DNA of 64,000 nucleotides from Candidatus Zymogenus saltonus (GCA_016929395.1 JAFGIX010000003.1:62001-126000), one strand, 5' to 3'; positions 8,730 to 19,794 are shown, counted from the stretch's first letter. Numbers and translations: made by a program. The notes: a model not told the origin generated them from the letters alone.

Positions 8730-11204
8730 ATGAAAGACGACGGGAGCAAATATAAAGATTCTTCCCCCTTCAAATCCATCAGAAAGTCGGCGGGTATTAT
8801 TAAAAGGGAATTGAGGTGGAGGGGTCTCATCGCGAGGTTTTATGAGGGCATAGAAAAGAAAAAGAGGCGGCTTCTCGTTTCCGCCTGTTGTCTCTTCTTA
8901 TTTTTTCTATTGGTTGTTGGATTTATCCTTTTTTATCCCTTTCCCTATATCGGCGTTTCGGTTGGGGAAGACCTCTCGATCATTGGCGTCAGGAGCGGGA
9001 GCACCGCCAAAGATTCCGGGCTTGCGGTCGGGGACGTGATAATCGGTTTTGGTAAGGAAAAATTGACCCATTTCTTCGATTTTGAAAGACGGGTTGTCCG
9101 CTCCGACATCAATGACGGGATTAAATTGAGGGTGCTTAGCGAGGAGGGTCTGAATGACGTCATTGTGCTGGTCGAGAAGGTCCCCCTCTCCCCTATGCAT
9201 CTATTGATGGCGATAATCTCCCTTTTGCTGATAGGCTTTCTCCTCTTTATTTTGATCAAAAAGAAATACGAGACCACCGTCTTCCTTCTATTCCTTATCT
9301 CCTTTTTTCTCGCCCTTTTTCTATTTCTCCTCACAGCAAGGGAAATCACTTTTTTTCGCCCCTTTTTTGTCGATCTCATCATAATTTGTGCGGTCGCGGT
9401 GTCGCCGCTATTTCTTCACCTGACGTATATCTTCCCCAAAAAGAGGGTGGTTAGGTGGAGCAACGGCCTATTCTTCTACATGCCGGCTCTTATGGCGGCC
9501 GCCGTTGCTTCATATTATGCCTGCAGTTATGTGATTAATCCAACGGTTCCTCTGTCATCCGTGAAATATCTTGTATTGCCCGTCTTGATAGTAGTCTTTC
9601 TACTCTATTTCGGCCTGGGGATGTTTTTCCTGCTGGTGTCGTTCTATACCTCTCCGTTAAAGAAATTTGAGAATCAGGTGAAATGGTTTTACCTCGGAAT
9701 TGTATTAGGCGCGGTACCCCTGATTCTCTTTTTTATCCTTCTTGAGTTTATAGGTGTTCCGGTACTCTATTACGGGAGATACGATCTCTTTCTCTATATA
9801 TCGTTTCTCTTCCCCCTTTCGATCGTCTTCGCCATCACCGAATACCGCCTGATGGACATAGACGCCCTGCTGAACAGGATGATCGTATACACCCTTTTAG
9901 TCACTTCCCTCGTTTTAATATATATCGTCCTTGTATCGATCATAAAGTCTATCTTCGGGATAGATCGCCCAATCAGCCACACCTGGGTCGCTTTGATACC
10001 GGTCATCATCGTGGGCGCCCTATACGAGCCTTTGAGGAAGTGGTTTCAGGACACGGTGGACAGGTTTATCTTCAGGGAGAAGTTCACCCATCTCAGGATT
10101 ATCTCCGAGTACAGCCGGAATCTCCTCTCCATAATAGACCTGGAAATCCTCTTGAGGACTTCGTTGGACGCCTTAAGCGAGGTTATGGGCATCAAGAGGA
10201 GCGTTATATCCCTATTCGACCGGTCGAAGAGGGCCTTTCGTGTAAAGATCGCCTACGGCATCCCGATAAAGAGGGAGATTATTTTCCCGTCCCAGAGCTG
10301 GGTCAGGCAGTACATCGATGATTCCACCACGGTCGTCAAGCTTGAGCCGAACCCGCAGGAGGGGAGGGGAAGGGATTTGCAGCTTATGATGACGCTCAGG
10401 GGGCGGGACGGAATATTGGGCATAATGGGGCTTTCCGGAAAGGAGAAGGGAGAGCTTTTTTCATCGGAGGATTTTCGGCTCCTGGAGACATTCTCGTCCC
10501 AGCTCTCCATGGCCATTCAGAACTGCATAATGATCGAAGAAAGCAGGAAGGCGGCGAATACCAGGGAGGCATACGGCAGATTTCTCTCCCAGGCCCTTGT
10601 GGACAAGATTATGTCCGATCCCGAGAAGGTCGAGCTCGGCGGGGAAAACCTCGAGGTGGCGATCCTGTTTTGCGACCTCAGGGACTTCACCCAAACCACC
10701 GACGGAATGGCGCCCCACGATGTGGTCGGTCTCTTGAACGAGTATTTTTCGGCCCTGACAGACGTCATATTCTCCTTTGACGGCACCCTCGACAAATATA
10801 TAGGCGACGGGATAATGGCCCTCTTCGGTGCGCCCATCCCCAGCAAGGATGATCCCTTGAGGGCTGTAAACGCCGCGAGGAAGATGCAGGCGAGGGTATC
10901 GGAGATAAACGAGAGGCGAAAGAAAAACGATCAGGTAATTCTCGGACTCGGGGTGGGTGTAGACCTCGGTGAGGTTACGGTGGGGAATATAGGCTCGCCC
11001 AAGAGGATGGAGTACACGGCCATCGGAGATGCGGTCAATCTCGCATCGCGCCTCGTGGATAAGGCCGGCTACGGGGAGATACTCATCTCCAGCGAGGTGA
11101 ATTCAAGAATCGAAGACGAGGTCTTGACAAAGGCGGTCGGGGAAAAGATCAGGATAAAGGGGAAGGGACAGGTTCAGGTCTACCGGGTCGCATGGGAAGA
11201 TTGA
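8730..11204 (+). CDS. Membrane adenylate cyclase (class III) with PDZ, multi-TM and GAF domains
   Basis: Predicted to make cyclic AMP. Order in the 824 residues: cytosolic N-tail; TM helix (about 47-70); PDZ-like domain (about 72-140, IGVSVGEDL ... GLAVGDVIIGF); about seven or eight TM helices (150-445); GAF-like domain (about 460-610); class III catalytic domain (635-820). Catalytic residues are all present: metal aspartates D649 (FCDLRDFT) and D693 (DKYIGDG), purine-selecting K689 and D767, and transition-state N770 and R774 (IGDAVNLASR). The K/D pair points to ATP rather than GTP. The PDZ between the first and second TM would lie outside the cytosol and could sense an envelope ligand. The stop overlaps the next start (TGATG). 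A CRP-type site occurs at 53906 in this window. Confidence 0.92.
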   Translation: MKDDGSKYKDSSPFKSIRKSAGIIKRELRWRGLIARFYEGIEKKKRRLLVSACCLFLFFLLVVGFILFYPFPYIGVSVGEDLSIIGVRSGSTAKDSGLAVGDVIIGFGKEKLTHFFDFERRVVRSDINDGIKLRVLSEEGLNDVIVLVEKVPLSPMHLLMAIISLLLIGFLLFILIKKKYETTVFLLFLISFFLALFLFLLTAREITFFRPFFVDLIIICAVAVSPLFLHLTYIFPKKRVVRWSNGLFFYMPALMAAAVASYYACSYVINPTVPLSSVKYLVLPVLIVVFLLYFGLGMFFLLVSFYTSPLKKFENQVKWFYLGIVLGAVPLILFFILLEFIGVPVLYYGRYDLFLYISFLFPLSIVFAITEYRLMDIDALLNRMIVYTLLVTSLVLIYIVLVSIIKSIFGIDRPISHTWVALIPVIIVGALYEPLRKWFQDTVDRFIFREKFTHLRIISEYSRNLLSIIDLEILLRTSLDALSEVMGIKRSVISLFDRSKRAFRVKIAYGIPIKREIIFPSQSWVRQYIDDSTTVVKLEPNPQEGRGRDLQLMMTLRGRDGILGIMGLSGKEKGELFSSEDFRLLETFSSQLSMAIQNCIMIEESRKAANTREAYGRFLSQALVDKIMSDPEKVELGGENLEVAILFCDLRDFTQTTDGMAPHDVVGLLNEYFSALTDVIFSFDGTLDKYIGDGIMALFGAPIPSKDDPLRAVNAARKMQARVSEINERRKKNDQVILGLGVGVDLGEVTVGNIGSPKRMEYTAIGDAVNLASRLVDKAGYGEILISSEVNSRIEDEVLTKAVGEKIRIKGKGQVQVYRVAWED

Positions 11205-13864
11205 TGAAAAACAATAAAGATATAGAGACGTTTTTGGCCTCGGTTCTGCCGAAGGTCTCAAAGCCGGGTAGGTACATCGGAGGGGAGGTAAACTCCATCT
11301 CGAGAAACCCTGCGATGGACGACCTCCGGTTCGCCCTCGCATTCCCGGAACTCTACGAGATAGGGATGAGCCATAAGGGGATTTCTATCATCTACGGAGT
11401 CCTGAACTCAATACACGGGGTTCACGCGGAGCGGGTCTTTGCGCCGTGGCCGGACATGGCCGAAAAGATGCGGGATATGGATATAGGCGTCGATCTTTTC
11501 TCCCTGGAAACGAAGACACCCATAAAGGATTTTGACGTTGTCGGCTTCTCCCTCATGTACGAGCTTACCTACATAAACGTCGTCAACATGCTGAAGCTCG
11601 CGAATATCCCCCCCCTCTCTTCGGATAGGGACGGGTCTTATCCCCTTGTAATCGCCGGGGGCGCCCAGGCGCTGAATCCGGAGCCTGTGGCCGGTATCTT
11701 CGACGCCGTGGTTGTAGGGGACGGGGAGGAGGCGGCCGTGGAAATCTGCGAGGTTTTAAAGGGATTTCGCCCTCTCAAGGAAAATAGGAAGGGAATCCTC
11801 TCCGCCCTCGAAAAGATCGAGGGCGTTTACGTAACCACCTTTTACGAGCCGGAATATAAAAACGGAAAGTCCGCCGAAGGGGAAGGAGCTTGCGTCTTTT
11901 CCGGGATGGTCTATACGGGGGGCGGGGTGAAGGCCGAAAATGTTGCCGAAAAGGTTTATGTCGATGTTTCAGGCGAACCGGGGGGCGGCCGTCGGGTGAG
12001 AAGGCGAATTCTTGAAGATGTAGGAAACGGAATTTCTATCGGGTCTTTTCACATATCCCCGGTGGTCCCGAACGTAAAGGCTGTCCACGACCGCGTCAGC
12101 GTGGAGATCGCCCGGGGATGCGCGCGGGGGTGCAGGTTCTGTCAGGCGGGGTACGTCAACCGGCCGGTCAGGGAGCGGTCGGTCGAAGAGGTATTATCCA
12201 TTGCAAAGGAAGATCTCGAAAACACCGGAATGGAAGAGCTTTCGCTTCTTTCCCTCTCCGCCACGGATCACTCGAATATCACTTCGATAATAAAGAGCTT
12301 GATGAGGGCACTGAATACGGACGTTGGCGAAAGGAGCGTCGCCCTGTCCGTCCCGTCGATCAGGGCCGACACCCTGACCAATGATATAATCGGTGAGATA
12401 AAGAAGGTGAGGAAGACCGGATTCACGATAGCGCCGGAGGCGGGGAGCCAGAGGCTTCGGGACGCCATAAACAAGAACGTGACCGAGGACGAGATCGAGA
12501 GGACGGTCGATATAGTATTCAAGGCGGGATGGAACCTGATAAAGCTCTACTTTATGATAGGCCTCCCCACCGAGACCGACCGGGATATCGAGGAGCTGAT
12601 AGGGTTGGTGAGGAGGATGGCGAGGAGGCACATATCATCAAGAAAGGGTCGGATAAACGTTTCGATATCGACCTTCATCCCGAAGCCGAACACACCCTTT
12701 CAGTGGGAGCGGTTCATCGGGGTCGAGGAGACGGTGAGGCGTCAGGGGATGATTCGCAAGGGTCTTGTCGGGGAGGGTGTGAAGCTCAAGTTCCACGATC
12801 CTTATATGAGCCTCGTCGAAGCCGCCTTCGCCCGGGGTGGAAGGGAGCTGATGGGAGTTGTCCTCAAGGCCTCCGAACTGGGCTGCGGGTTCGACGGCTG
12901 GACGGAGCACTTCGACTTTGGACTCTGGGAGAGGGCCTTTCACGACTTGGGGATAGATATTCACGGGTACGCCGGGGCTGTTTTCGATGAGGCCTCTCCC
13001 CTCCCCTGGGATCATATCGATTCGGGGATCGAGCGCGGATTCCTGATCGACGAGAGGGATAAGGCCTATGTTGCGGAGACAACCCCGGACTGCGTCAGGG
13101 GCGAATGCGTGGGCTGCGGAGTCTGCGGGGAGGGGATCTCCAACGTCTTCGGGGGTGATATAACGGCTTCCCCGGCCGAGGCCGCATCTCCGGAGGTAGA
13201 GTCTGTCTCCGTGGGGGGGGAGCGGCTGAAATACTTGCTTTTCTTCTCTCGGAGTGGCAACGTCCGCTTCCTGAGTCACCTGGAGAACGCCTCCCTGATA
13301 ATTAGGGCGATGAAAAGGGGAGGCCTTCCGCTGAGATACAGCGAGGGATTCAACCCGAAGCCGAAGGTAAGCTTCAGGGGGGCGCTTCCGGTCGGGGTGG
13401 CGGCGGCGGCGGAGCCGTTCTTCGTCGAGCTTACACGCAAGGTCGATCCGGACGAAATAACCTCCCGCCTCAATGGGACGCTCCCATCGGGGATAAGGAT
13501 ACGCTCTGCGGTCGGTCCCGTCGATGATGCCAGGGATTTCGTCTCCCGGATTCCCGATCCGGTTTACCGGGTATTCCACAACGGGGCAGGCCTCGACCTT
13601 GGGGATGATGCCGGGGCGGTATCCGCATTTCTCGAAAGGGACGAGGCCTGGTACGAGTATAAAAGCAAGGGGAAGGATAAACGGATCAATATCAGAAAAT
13701 ATGTGGAGGGGGTAGAGCTTCTCGAGGACGGTGGAGGAATAAGGCTAAAGATGAAGACGATAAACGGCTCCTCCCCCAGCCCCTTCAAGGTATTATCCAC
13801 GATATTCGGGATGCCGGAGGGTGAGACGAGATCGCTTTCGGTTGTCAAGGAGGGGGACGTTTGA
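11204..13864 (+). CDS. Radical SAM protein with C-terminal DUF2344 domain (TIGR03960/TIGR03936 type fusion)
   Basis: Cytosolic radical SAM protein. The N-terminal part (1-280) resembles the B12-binding-like region of TIGR03960; the radical SAM core has the cluster motif CARGCRFC (C306, C310, C313 from this start). A short cysteine-rich linker (CVRGECVGCGVCGEG, about 625-640) may bind a further metal or cluster. The C-terminal 230 residues are a DUF2344/TIGR03936 domain (FFSRSGNVRFLSHLENA, RYSEGFNPKPK). At 886 residues it is a natural fusion of parts separate in some genomes. ATG 11204 overlaps the cyclase stop and has GGGAAG just upstream; ATG 11192 is possible. RNase G follows, the usual neighbour. 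The substrate is unknown; a link to ribosome or RNA biology is inferred from context. Confidence 0.93.
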   Translation: MKNNKDIETFLASVLPKVSKPGRYIGGEVNSISRNPAMDDLRFALAFPELYEIGMSHKGISIIYGVLNSIHGVHAERVFAPWPDMAEKMRDMDIGVDLFSLETKTPIKDFDVVGFSLMYELTYINVVNMLKLANIPPLSSDRDGSYPLVIAGGAQALNPEPVAGIFDAVVVGDGEEAAVEICEVLKGFRPLKENRKGILSALEKIEGVYVTTFYEPEYKNGKSAEGEGACVFSGMVYTGGGVKAENVAEKVYVDVSGEPGGGRRVRRRILEDVGNGISIGSFHISPVVPNVKAVHDRVSVEIARGCARGCRFCQAGYVNRPVRERSVEEVLSIAKEDLENTGMEELSLLSLSATDHSNITSIIKSLMRALNTDVGERSVALSVPSIRADTLTNDIIGEIKKVRKTGFTIAPEAGSQRLRDAINKNVTEDEIERTVDIVFKAGWNLIKLYFMIGLPTETDRDIEELIGLVRRMARRHISSRKGRINVSISTFIPKPNTPFQWERFIGVEETVRRQGMIRKGLVGEGVKLKFHDPYMSLVEAAFARGGRELMGVVLKASELGCGFDGWTEHFDFGLWERAFHDLGIDIHGYAGAVFDEASPLPWDHIDSGIERGFLIDERDKAYVAETTPDCVRGECVGCGVCGEGISNVFGGDITASPAEAASPEVESVSVGGERLKYLLFFSRSGNVRFLSHLENASLIIRAMKRGGLPLRYSEGFNPKPKVSFRGALPVGVAAAAEPFFVELTRKVDPDEITSRLNGTLPSGIRIRSAVGPVDDARDFVSRIPDPVYRVFHNGAGLDLGDDAGAVSAFLERDEAWYEYKSKGKDKRINIRKYVEGVELLEDGGGIRLKMKTINGSSPSPFKVLSTIFGMPEGETRSLSVVKEGDV

Positions 13865-13937
13865 AAAAGACGTTTGAGGAATCCCGACCTATTATGATTG
13901 AGCCCCATACGAAATTAAATTAGGTCTTACTTAAAAT

Positions 13938-15479
13938 ATGGTAAAAAGCATAATCTTAAACTCCCATCCATGGGAGACCCGGGCGGCCGTAACTGAGAAC
14001 GGCATATTGACCGAGCTTTACATAGAGCGGCCCAAGGACCTGGGGGTTTCAGGAAATATCTACAAGGGGAAGGTGGAGCGCGTTCTCCCCGGGATGGAGG
14101 CGGCGTTCGTCGACATCGGTCTTATGAAGTCGGCCTTTCTTTACGTAACCGATTTCTATGACGATTTCGACGAGCTGGAGGACCTTGTGGGGATGGAAGG
14201 CGTCGGGGGGATGGGGGACGGAGAGCATATTATCTCCAAAGGCGATTCCGGGGGAAAACCCTCTTTTACTGGCAACGGAGAGCTTATCGAGGGGATGGTC
14301 AGGAGGGGGCAGGACGTTCTGGTTCAGGTTGCGAGGGAGCCCCTAGGGGGAAAGGGGGCCAGGGTGACGTCCCATATCTCTCTGCCCGGGAAATATCTCG
14401 TCCTCCTCCCGACTGTGGATAGGGTCGGGGTGTCCCGACGCATCGAGGACGAGGAACAGAGGAATCGACTTAAGAGCATCGTGGAGGGGATAAAGCCACA
14501 GGGGGCCGGCTTTATCGTCAGAACGGCGGGTTGGGGCAAAAAGGAGGAGGAGATAAGGGAGGATATGGAGGTTTTGTTGAAGCTCTATGAGTCGGTTTTG
14601 AAGAAAAAAGAGAAGGCCCCCTCGCCGTCTCTGATCCACCGAGAGCTTGACCTACCGCACCGTCTCATCAGGGACTTCTTGACCCAGGACGTGGATCGAT
14701 TCGTGGTCGATTCCAGGCATGAGTTTACGAGGCTGTTGGAGTTTGCGGAAAACTTCTTGCCTGAGGTGTCGAGGAAGATAGAGTGTTTTAACGGCAGAAA
14801 GTCCATTTTCGACCAGTACGGCCTCGAGATGGAGATAAAGAGGGCGCTGGACAAAAAGGTGTGGCTGAAATCTGGGGGGTATATAATAATAGAGATAACC
14901 GAGGCGTTGACCGCCATCGACGTCAACACGGGGCGCTTCGTCGGAAAGAGGGATTTGGAAGACACGATTTTGAGGACGAATCTTGAGGCGGTAAAGGAGA
15001 TAGCCTATCAGCTCAAGCTCAGAAATATCGGCGGGCTGATCATCATAGACTTCATAGATATGGAGAAGTCACAGAATCGCGAGATGGTATACACGTCGCT
15101 GGACGAAGCGCTGAAGGCGGACAAGAAGAAGACGAATATCCTGAAGATATCCGAGCTCGGGCTGGTTGAGATGACCAGAAAGAGGACGAGGGAGAGCATC
15201 ACCCACGCGCTGACGGATATATGCCCCTACTGCGAGGGGCACGGTTATGTGAAATCGGTGAGGACCGTCTGCTACGAGATATTTCGTGAGCTCGTCGAGG
15301 GCACTAAGGGGGTTAAATCGGAGAAGGTGGTGATAATGGTAAACCCGGATGTGGCTGGTCTCCTTTACGATGATGAGCAGGAGCAGCTCGTGGAGCTTGA
15401 AGAGCAGCTCGGCATCAGGGTCGTAATCAGGAGCGTTCCCCAGCTTCACGTTGAGGAATACGATATAAGCCTTTCGTGA
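13938..15479 (+). CDS. rng: Ribonuclease G/E family endoribonuclease
   Basis: Single-strand-specific endoribonuclease of the RNase E/G family, acting in rRNA 5' processing and mRNA decay. The 513-residue length fits RNase G (no long scaffold tail as in RNase E). The protein starts in the family way (KSIILNSHPWETRAAV) and has an N-terminal S1 domain (NIYKGKVERVLPGMEAAFVD) with an insertion of about 35 residues rich in glycine. The catalytic aspartates sit in AIDVNTGRF and IIIDFIDM, and the zinc-link in CPYCEGHG. It follows the radical SAM gene by 73 bases, a widespread pairing. In many genomes rplU-rpmA come next; here groESL follows instead. Confidence 0.95.
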   Translation: MVKSIILNSHPWETRAAVTENGILTELYIERPKDLGVSGNIYKGKVERVLPGMEAAFVDIGLMKSAFLYVTDFYDDFDELEDLVGMEGVGGMGDGEHIISKGDSGGKPSFTGNGELIEGMVRRGQDVLVQVAREPLGGKGARVTSHISLPGKYLVLLPTVDRVGVSRRIEDEEQRNRLKSIVEGIKPQGAGFIVRTAGWGKKEEEIREDMEVLLKLYESVLKKKEKAPSPSLIHRELDLPHRLIRDFLTQDVDRFVVDSRHEFTRLLEFAENFLPEVSRKIECFNGRKSIFDQYGLEMEIKRALDKKVWLKSGGYIIIEITEALTAIDVNTGRFVGKRDLEDTILRTNLEAVKEIAYQLKLRNIGGLIIIDFIDMEKSQNREMVYTSLDEALKADKKKTNILKISELGLVEMTRKRTRESITHALTDICPYCEGHGYVKSVRTVCYEIFRELVEGTKGVKSEKVVIMVNPDVAGLLYDDEQEQLVELEEQLGIRVVIRSVPQLHVEEYDISLS

Positions 15480-15656
15480 TCGTTCTTTAAATGGATGCAT
15501 TTTTACGTGATTGATGATATGGATAATGAAAAATTGTCGACTCGAGGATTTTTAAGTTTTTAGTTGATATTTGAAGCATTTTTCACCTATTTCAAGCATT
15601 TCAACAATATTCCCCAATTCTTCAGAACAAAAACATTTTTTTTCCGCATTTTCCCC

Positions 15657-15685
15657 TTGCTATATAGACGGTCTTGCTTTATTAT
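15657..15685 (+). promoter_or_regulatory. Sigma-70 promoter of groESL
   Basis: TTGCTA (15657-15662) and TATTAT (15680-15685) with 17-base spacing. Transcription would begin near 15691, inside the CIRCE element, the usual arrangement for HrcA repression. The rest of the 15480-15806 gap is AT-rich, with only the operator and the AAAGGAG ribosome-binding site before groES. Confidence 0.75.
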
Positions 15686-15689
15686 TATA

Positions 15690-15716
15690 TTAGCACTCAC
15701 TTTGATTGAGTGCTAA
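15690..15716. promoter_or_regulatory. CIRCE operator (HrcA binding site)
   Basis: A perfect CIRCE inverted repeat: TTAGCACTC (15690-15698), nine-base spacer, GAGTGCTAA (15708-15716). It overlaps the predicted groESL start point, so groESL is very likely repressed by HrcA and released on heat or protein-folding stress. HrcA itself is not encoded in this window. Confidence 0.97.
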
Positions 15717-15806
15717 TAAATTTTTTCGGGCGCTTTCTCAGTATCCGAAAAATAAGAAAAATGAGGAAGAAATTTTCATACTATTAAAGAAAGGAGAAGA
15801 AAGGTT

Positions 15807-16097
15807 ATGAAAATCAGACCCCTACAGGACAGAGTCATCGTAAAGAGAATTGAGGAGAATGAAAAGACCGCGGGGGGAATCATTATCCCGGACACCGCCA
15901 AGGAAAAGCCCATGGAGGGCGAGATCGTGGCGGCGGGCAACGGTAAGGTTCTCGAAAACGGTACAAAGGTTCCGCTGGACGTGAAGGCGGGGGACAGGGT
16001 TCTTTTCGGGAAGTATGCGGGCACGGAGGTAAAAATCGATGGCGTGGAACACTTGATTATGAGGGAGGATGATATCCTTGGTATCATCGAAAAGTAA
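15807..16097 (+). CDS. groES: Co-chaperonin GroES
   Basis: Heptameric lid of the GroEL folding chamber in the cytosol. The 96-residue length is normal. It shows the standard [19 protein letters not shown] start, the mobile-loop region [15 protein letters not shown] (about 22-36), the conserved [18 protein letters not shown] and the terminal [10 protein letters not shown] strong AAAGGAG lies 10-15 bases before the ATG. It is controlled by the promoter and CIRCE element just upstream and followed 31 bases later by groEL. Confidence 0.98.
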   Translation: MKIRPLQDRVIVKRIEENEKTAGGIIIPDTAKEKPMEGEIVAAGNGKVLENGTKVPLDVKAGDRVLFGKYAGTEVKIDGVEHLIMREDDILGIIEK

Positions 16098-16113
16098 AGG
16101 AATCGAAAAATAA

Positions 16114-17763
<1,650 letters not shown>

Positions 17764-17771
17764 ATCGCGAC

Positions 17772-17808
17772 AAGACCCCGTCCCCTTTCGGGTCGGGGTC
17801 TTTTTTTG
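17772..17808 (+). terminator. Rho-independent terminator of groESL
   Basis: Stem AGACCCCG / CGGGGTCT (17773-17780 with 17794-17801) with a loop of about 13 bases and a run of seven T, starting 9 bases after the groEL stop. Confidence 0.93.
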
Positions 17809-17882
17809 TCCAATCATATCCATTTCTAAAGGTTTCATACATATTCTTGACTTTTAAGTCGAAAAGTTATAAATAAGGTAAC

Positions 17883-18443
17883 ATGCGCAATTTAAAACCT
17901 AAAATAATCTTACTTTCGATACTGATTGCCCTCTTTGCGGTGTATCCTCGATTTGCATCGTCTCAGGAAGTGACTCCCATCGATCAGGTCAATGTCTACA
18001 AGCAGGTAATCCACAAAGCGACAGAGAAGATCAAGGAGAACGATAAGGACATCGAGGCCTACAGGGTCAGGGGTATCGCCCATTACAAATTGGGCGAGCT
18101 TTACAGGATCGTCTACAGTCCCGTCATGACAAAGGAGCGGGAGGAGGAGATATTCGATGAATTCGCCCTCGCGGCAAAGGATTTCACCTCGGTAATAAAG
18201 CTCAAGAAAGACTACTACACAATCTATCTCTATCGAGGAATATGTTACGGATGGATGGAGTTTTCTGAAAGCGCAATGAAGGACTTTGACTACGTGATCG
18301 AGCACGATCCGAAGAACGCCGAGGCGTATTATCTCAGGGGGAAGGAGCACTGGCGCCGCAAGGAAAAGGACCAGGCCAAAAAAGATTTCGATAAGGCCTG
18401 CGATTTGGACCCGAAATACAAAGGTGAATATTACAGACCATGA
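17883..18443 (+). CDS. Exported TPR protein
   Basis: Tetratricopeptide-repeat protein of 186 residues with a signal peptide (about 1-27, hydrophobic LLSILIALFAVYPRFASS), so probably periplasmic. At least three TPR units can be seen: IEAYRVRGIAHYKLGELYRI (about 58-77), YTIYLYRGICYGWMEFSESA (about 114-133) and AEAYYLRGKEHWRRKEKDQA (about 148-167). These fold into helical pairs that bind other proteins. The stop overlaps the start of a second TPR gene (ATGA), so the two are translationally coupled and probably work together. No partner is evident. A TTGACT and TATAAA pair just upstream (17847-17873), with a GACTT/AAGTC palindrome inside it, could be a regulated promoter but the spacing (15) is short. 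Confidence 0.85.
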   Translation: MRNLKPKIILLSILIALFAVYPRFASSQEVTPIDQVNVYKQVIHKATEKIKENDKDIEAYRVRGIAHYKLGELYRIVYSPVMTKEREEEIFDEFALAAKDFTSVIKLKKDYYTIYLYRGICYGWMEFSESAMKDFDYVIEHDPKNAEAYYLRGKEHWRRKEKDQAKKDFDKACDLDPKYKGEYYRP

Positions 18444-19066
18444 AGTTAAGATTGTTCATATCATTTATCGTTGCGGTCGTTTCCGCCGTTTTTTTTACGT
18501 TACCCATTCACTCGATGGCGGAAACCGCGACGGAGACACTTAAAGAGGGGATCGAGCTTGCCAACAACGGCAAACACAAAAAGGCCCTCGATCTGTATGA
18601 CAGGGCGATCGTCCTCGATCCCGGCATTGCCCATGCCTACGCCTACCGCTCCCTTACTTTGATCCAGCTGGGAAGGCTCGACGGGGCCATAAATGATTCG
18701 AAGAAGGCGATGGAGTTGAGCCAGGACAGGGGTGTCAGGCTCCTCTCCCTCTCGAATCTTGGAGCGGCCTATATTAAAAAAGGGGACTACAAACTTGCCG
18801 TTGAGCCCCTGAAGGAGCTTATCTCCATCGACCAAAACGACCCGATTCCTCATTTCCTCCTGGGGGAGGCCCTGAGGGGAATCGGCGGTGAAGACTCTCT
18901 CAAGAAGGCGGAGGAGTCCTACACGAAAGCGATCGAGCTCGATGAGAATTACGCCCTCGCCTACTTCTTCAGGGCCGAGGTGAAACGGAGGCTCGGGGAT
19001 GAAACGGGGGCCGATGAAGATCTGAAAACGGCGTGTGAGCGCGACGAGTCCTACTGTGGTAAATAG
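18440..19066 (+). CDS. Exported TPR protein (second of pair)
   Basis: 208-residue protein with a signal peptide (about 1-28: LFISFIVAVVSAVFFTLPIHSMA, cleavage probably after SMA) and four or more TPR units. Examples are LANNGKHKKALDLYDRAIVL (about 39-58), AYAYRSLTLIQLGRLDGAI (about 67-85) and YALAYFFRAEVKRRLGDETG (about 178-197). It is predicted to be periplasmic or membrane-associated. The ATG overlaps the stop of the previous TPR gene. The conserved alanine/glycine/proline spacing of canonical TPRs is better preserved here than in the first gene. The downstream flank holds a G-rich tract and then a terminator. Function beyond protein binding cannot be said. Confidence 0.86.
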   Translation: MKLRLFISFIVAVVSAVFFTLPIHSMAETATETLKEGIELANNGKHKKALDLYDRAIVLDPGIAHAYAYRSLTLIQLGRLDGAINDSKKAMELSQDRGVRLLSLSNLGAAYIKKGDYKLAVEPLKELISIDQNDPIPHFLLGEALRGIGGEDSLKKAEESYTKAIELDENYALAYFFRAEVKRRLGDETGADEDLKTACERDESYCGK

Positions 19067-19253
19067 TCCGCTTGGAGCGTAACGGGCCGGGTGATCATGG
19101 CTTTATTACATGGGGGGCACGGGGGGGGGTGGGGGTTTGGGGAAAAAGGGGCTGTGGAGAGGGGGGGCGGGGGGACAATTTTCAATTATTCTTAAATGCG
19201 ATGGGCTGGAGAGGGACGAGGGGTTTTTACCTATTAAAATAGAAAATTTTTTT

Positions 19254-19287
19254 ATGCCTCGCTCCAGTCAAGCGGGGCATTTTTTTA
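19254..19287 (+). terminator. Rho-independent terminator after the TPR pair
   Basis: ATGCCTCGCT (19254-19263) pairs with AGCGGGGCAT (19271-19280) through ten pairs, one a G-T wobble, followed by TTTTTT. It faces the plus strand and lies 188 bases after the second TPR stop. Confidence 0.85.
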
Positions 19288-19690
19288 ATATGCCATAAGG
19301 GAAAAGGATTTTCTTAAATGTTTTTTACTGGAAAAAAATCCACCCTTCGACGAAACGATCTGTGGATATGACAAACCCCCTTAGATGAAGGGATATTCAC
19401 CGAAGGATTGAAGGTTTTTTTCACTACAACCCCTTTTTTCGGCTTTTTTCAACGGGCAATCTCCTCTTAAAAAAGAGAGTCGTCTTTTTTAGTCCGGCCT
19501 GCGGAAATCCACCGACCCTTGTGATAAGGTGACGGTCAAAAAATGTAATTGTATGGCTATGCAATGTCACGATAGCTTAATGGGACAATAGCTCAATAGC
19601 TCAGTGGGGCAATAATGAAACATGGCAGCATAAAAGCGGGGCGGCGGATCAACGGTGCAACGTAGCAATTTAGAGGCAGGGCGAACGGAC

Positions 19691-19715
19691 GAAAAAACAG
19701 CAGATCAACTGTTTT
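19691..19715 (-). terminator. Possible terminator of the 19795-20196 lipoprotein gene
   Basis: On the minus strand AAAACAG, eight bases, then CTGTTTTTT. The T-run is part of the stem, so this is a weak candidate, 80-100 bases after the stop. Confidence 0.4.
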
Positions 19716-19794
19716 GTCTAATAAACGGGATGACGGGGCAAACAGAACGATCGGCGGGGGGTTTTAAAATCGGGTGGATAGGGCCTTGGTCGCC

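Larger units (their letters stand above)
19067..19794. other. Intergenic region: G-rich tract, terminator, small repeats
   Basis: No credible gene in these 728 bases. It holds a G-rich tract (19111-19175) with many runs of three to nine G on the plus strand, a terminator at 19254-19287, and the short repeated words AATAGCTC and CAATA around 19560-19615. Near 19691-19715 an AAAACAG/CTGTTTT hairpin could end the minus-strand lipoprotein gene. The open frame seen across the G-rich tract is a product of base composition. Confidence 0.7.

Noticed and set aside
12638-13579. Long minus-strand frame inside the radical SAM gene
   Set aside because: Shadow frame; the plus-strand protein has clear domains throughout.
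19110-19298. Glycine-rich small open frame on the plus strand
   Set aside because: Result of the G-rich tract; overlaps a terminator hairpin.
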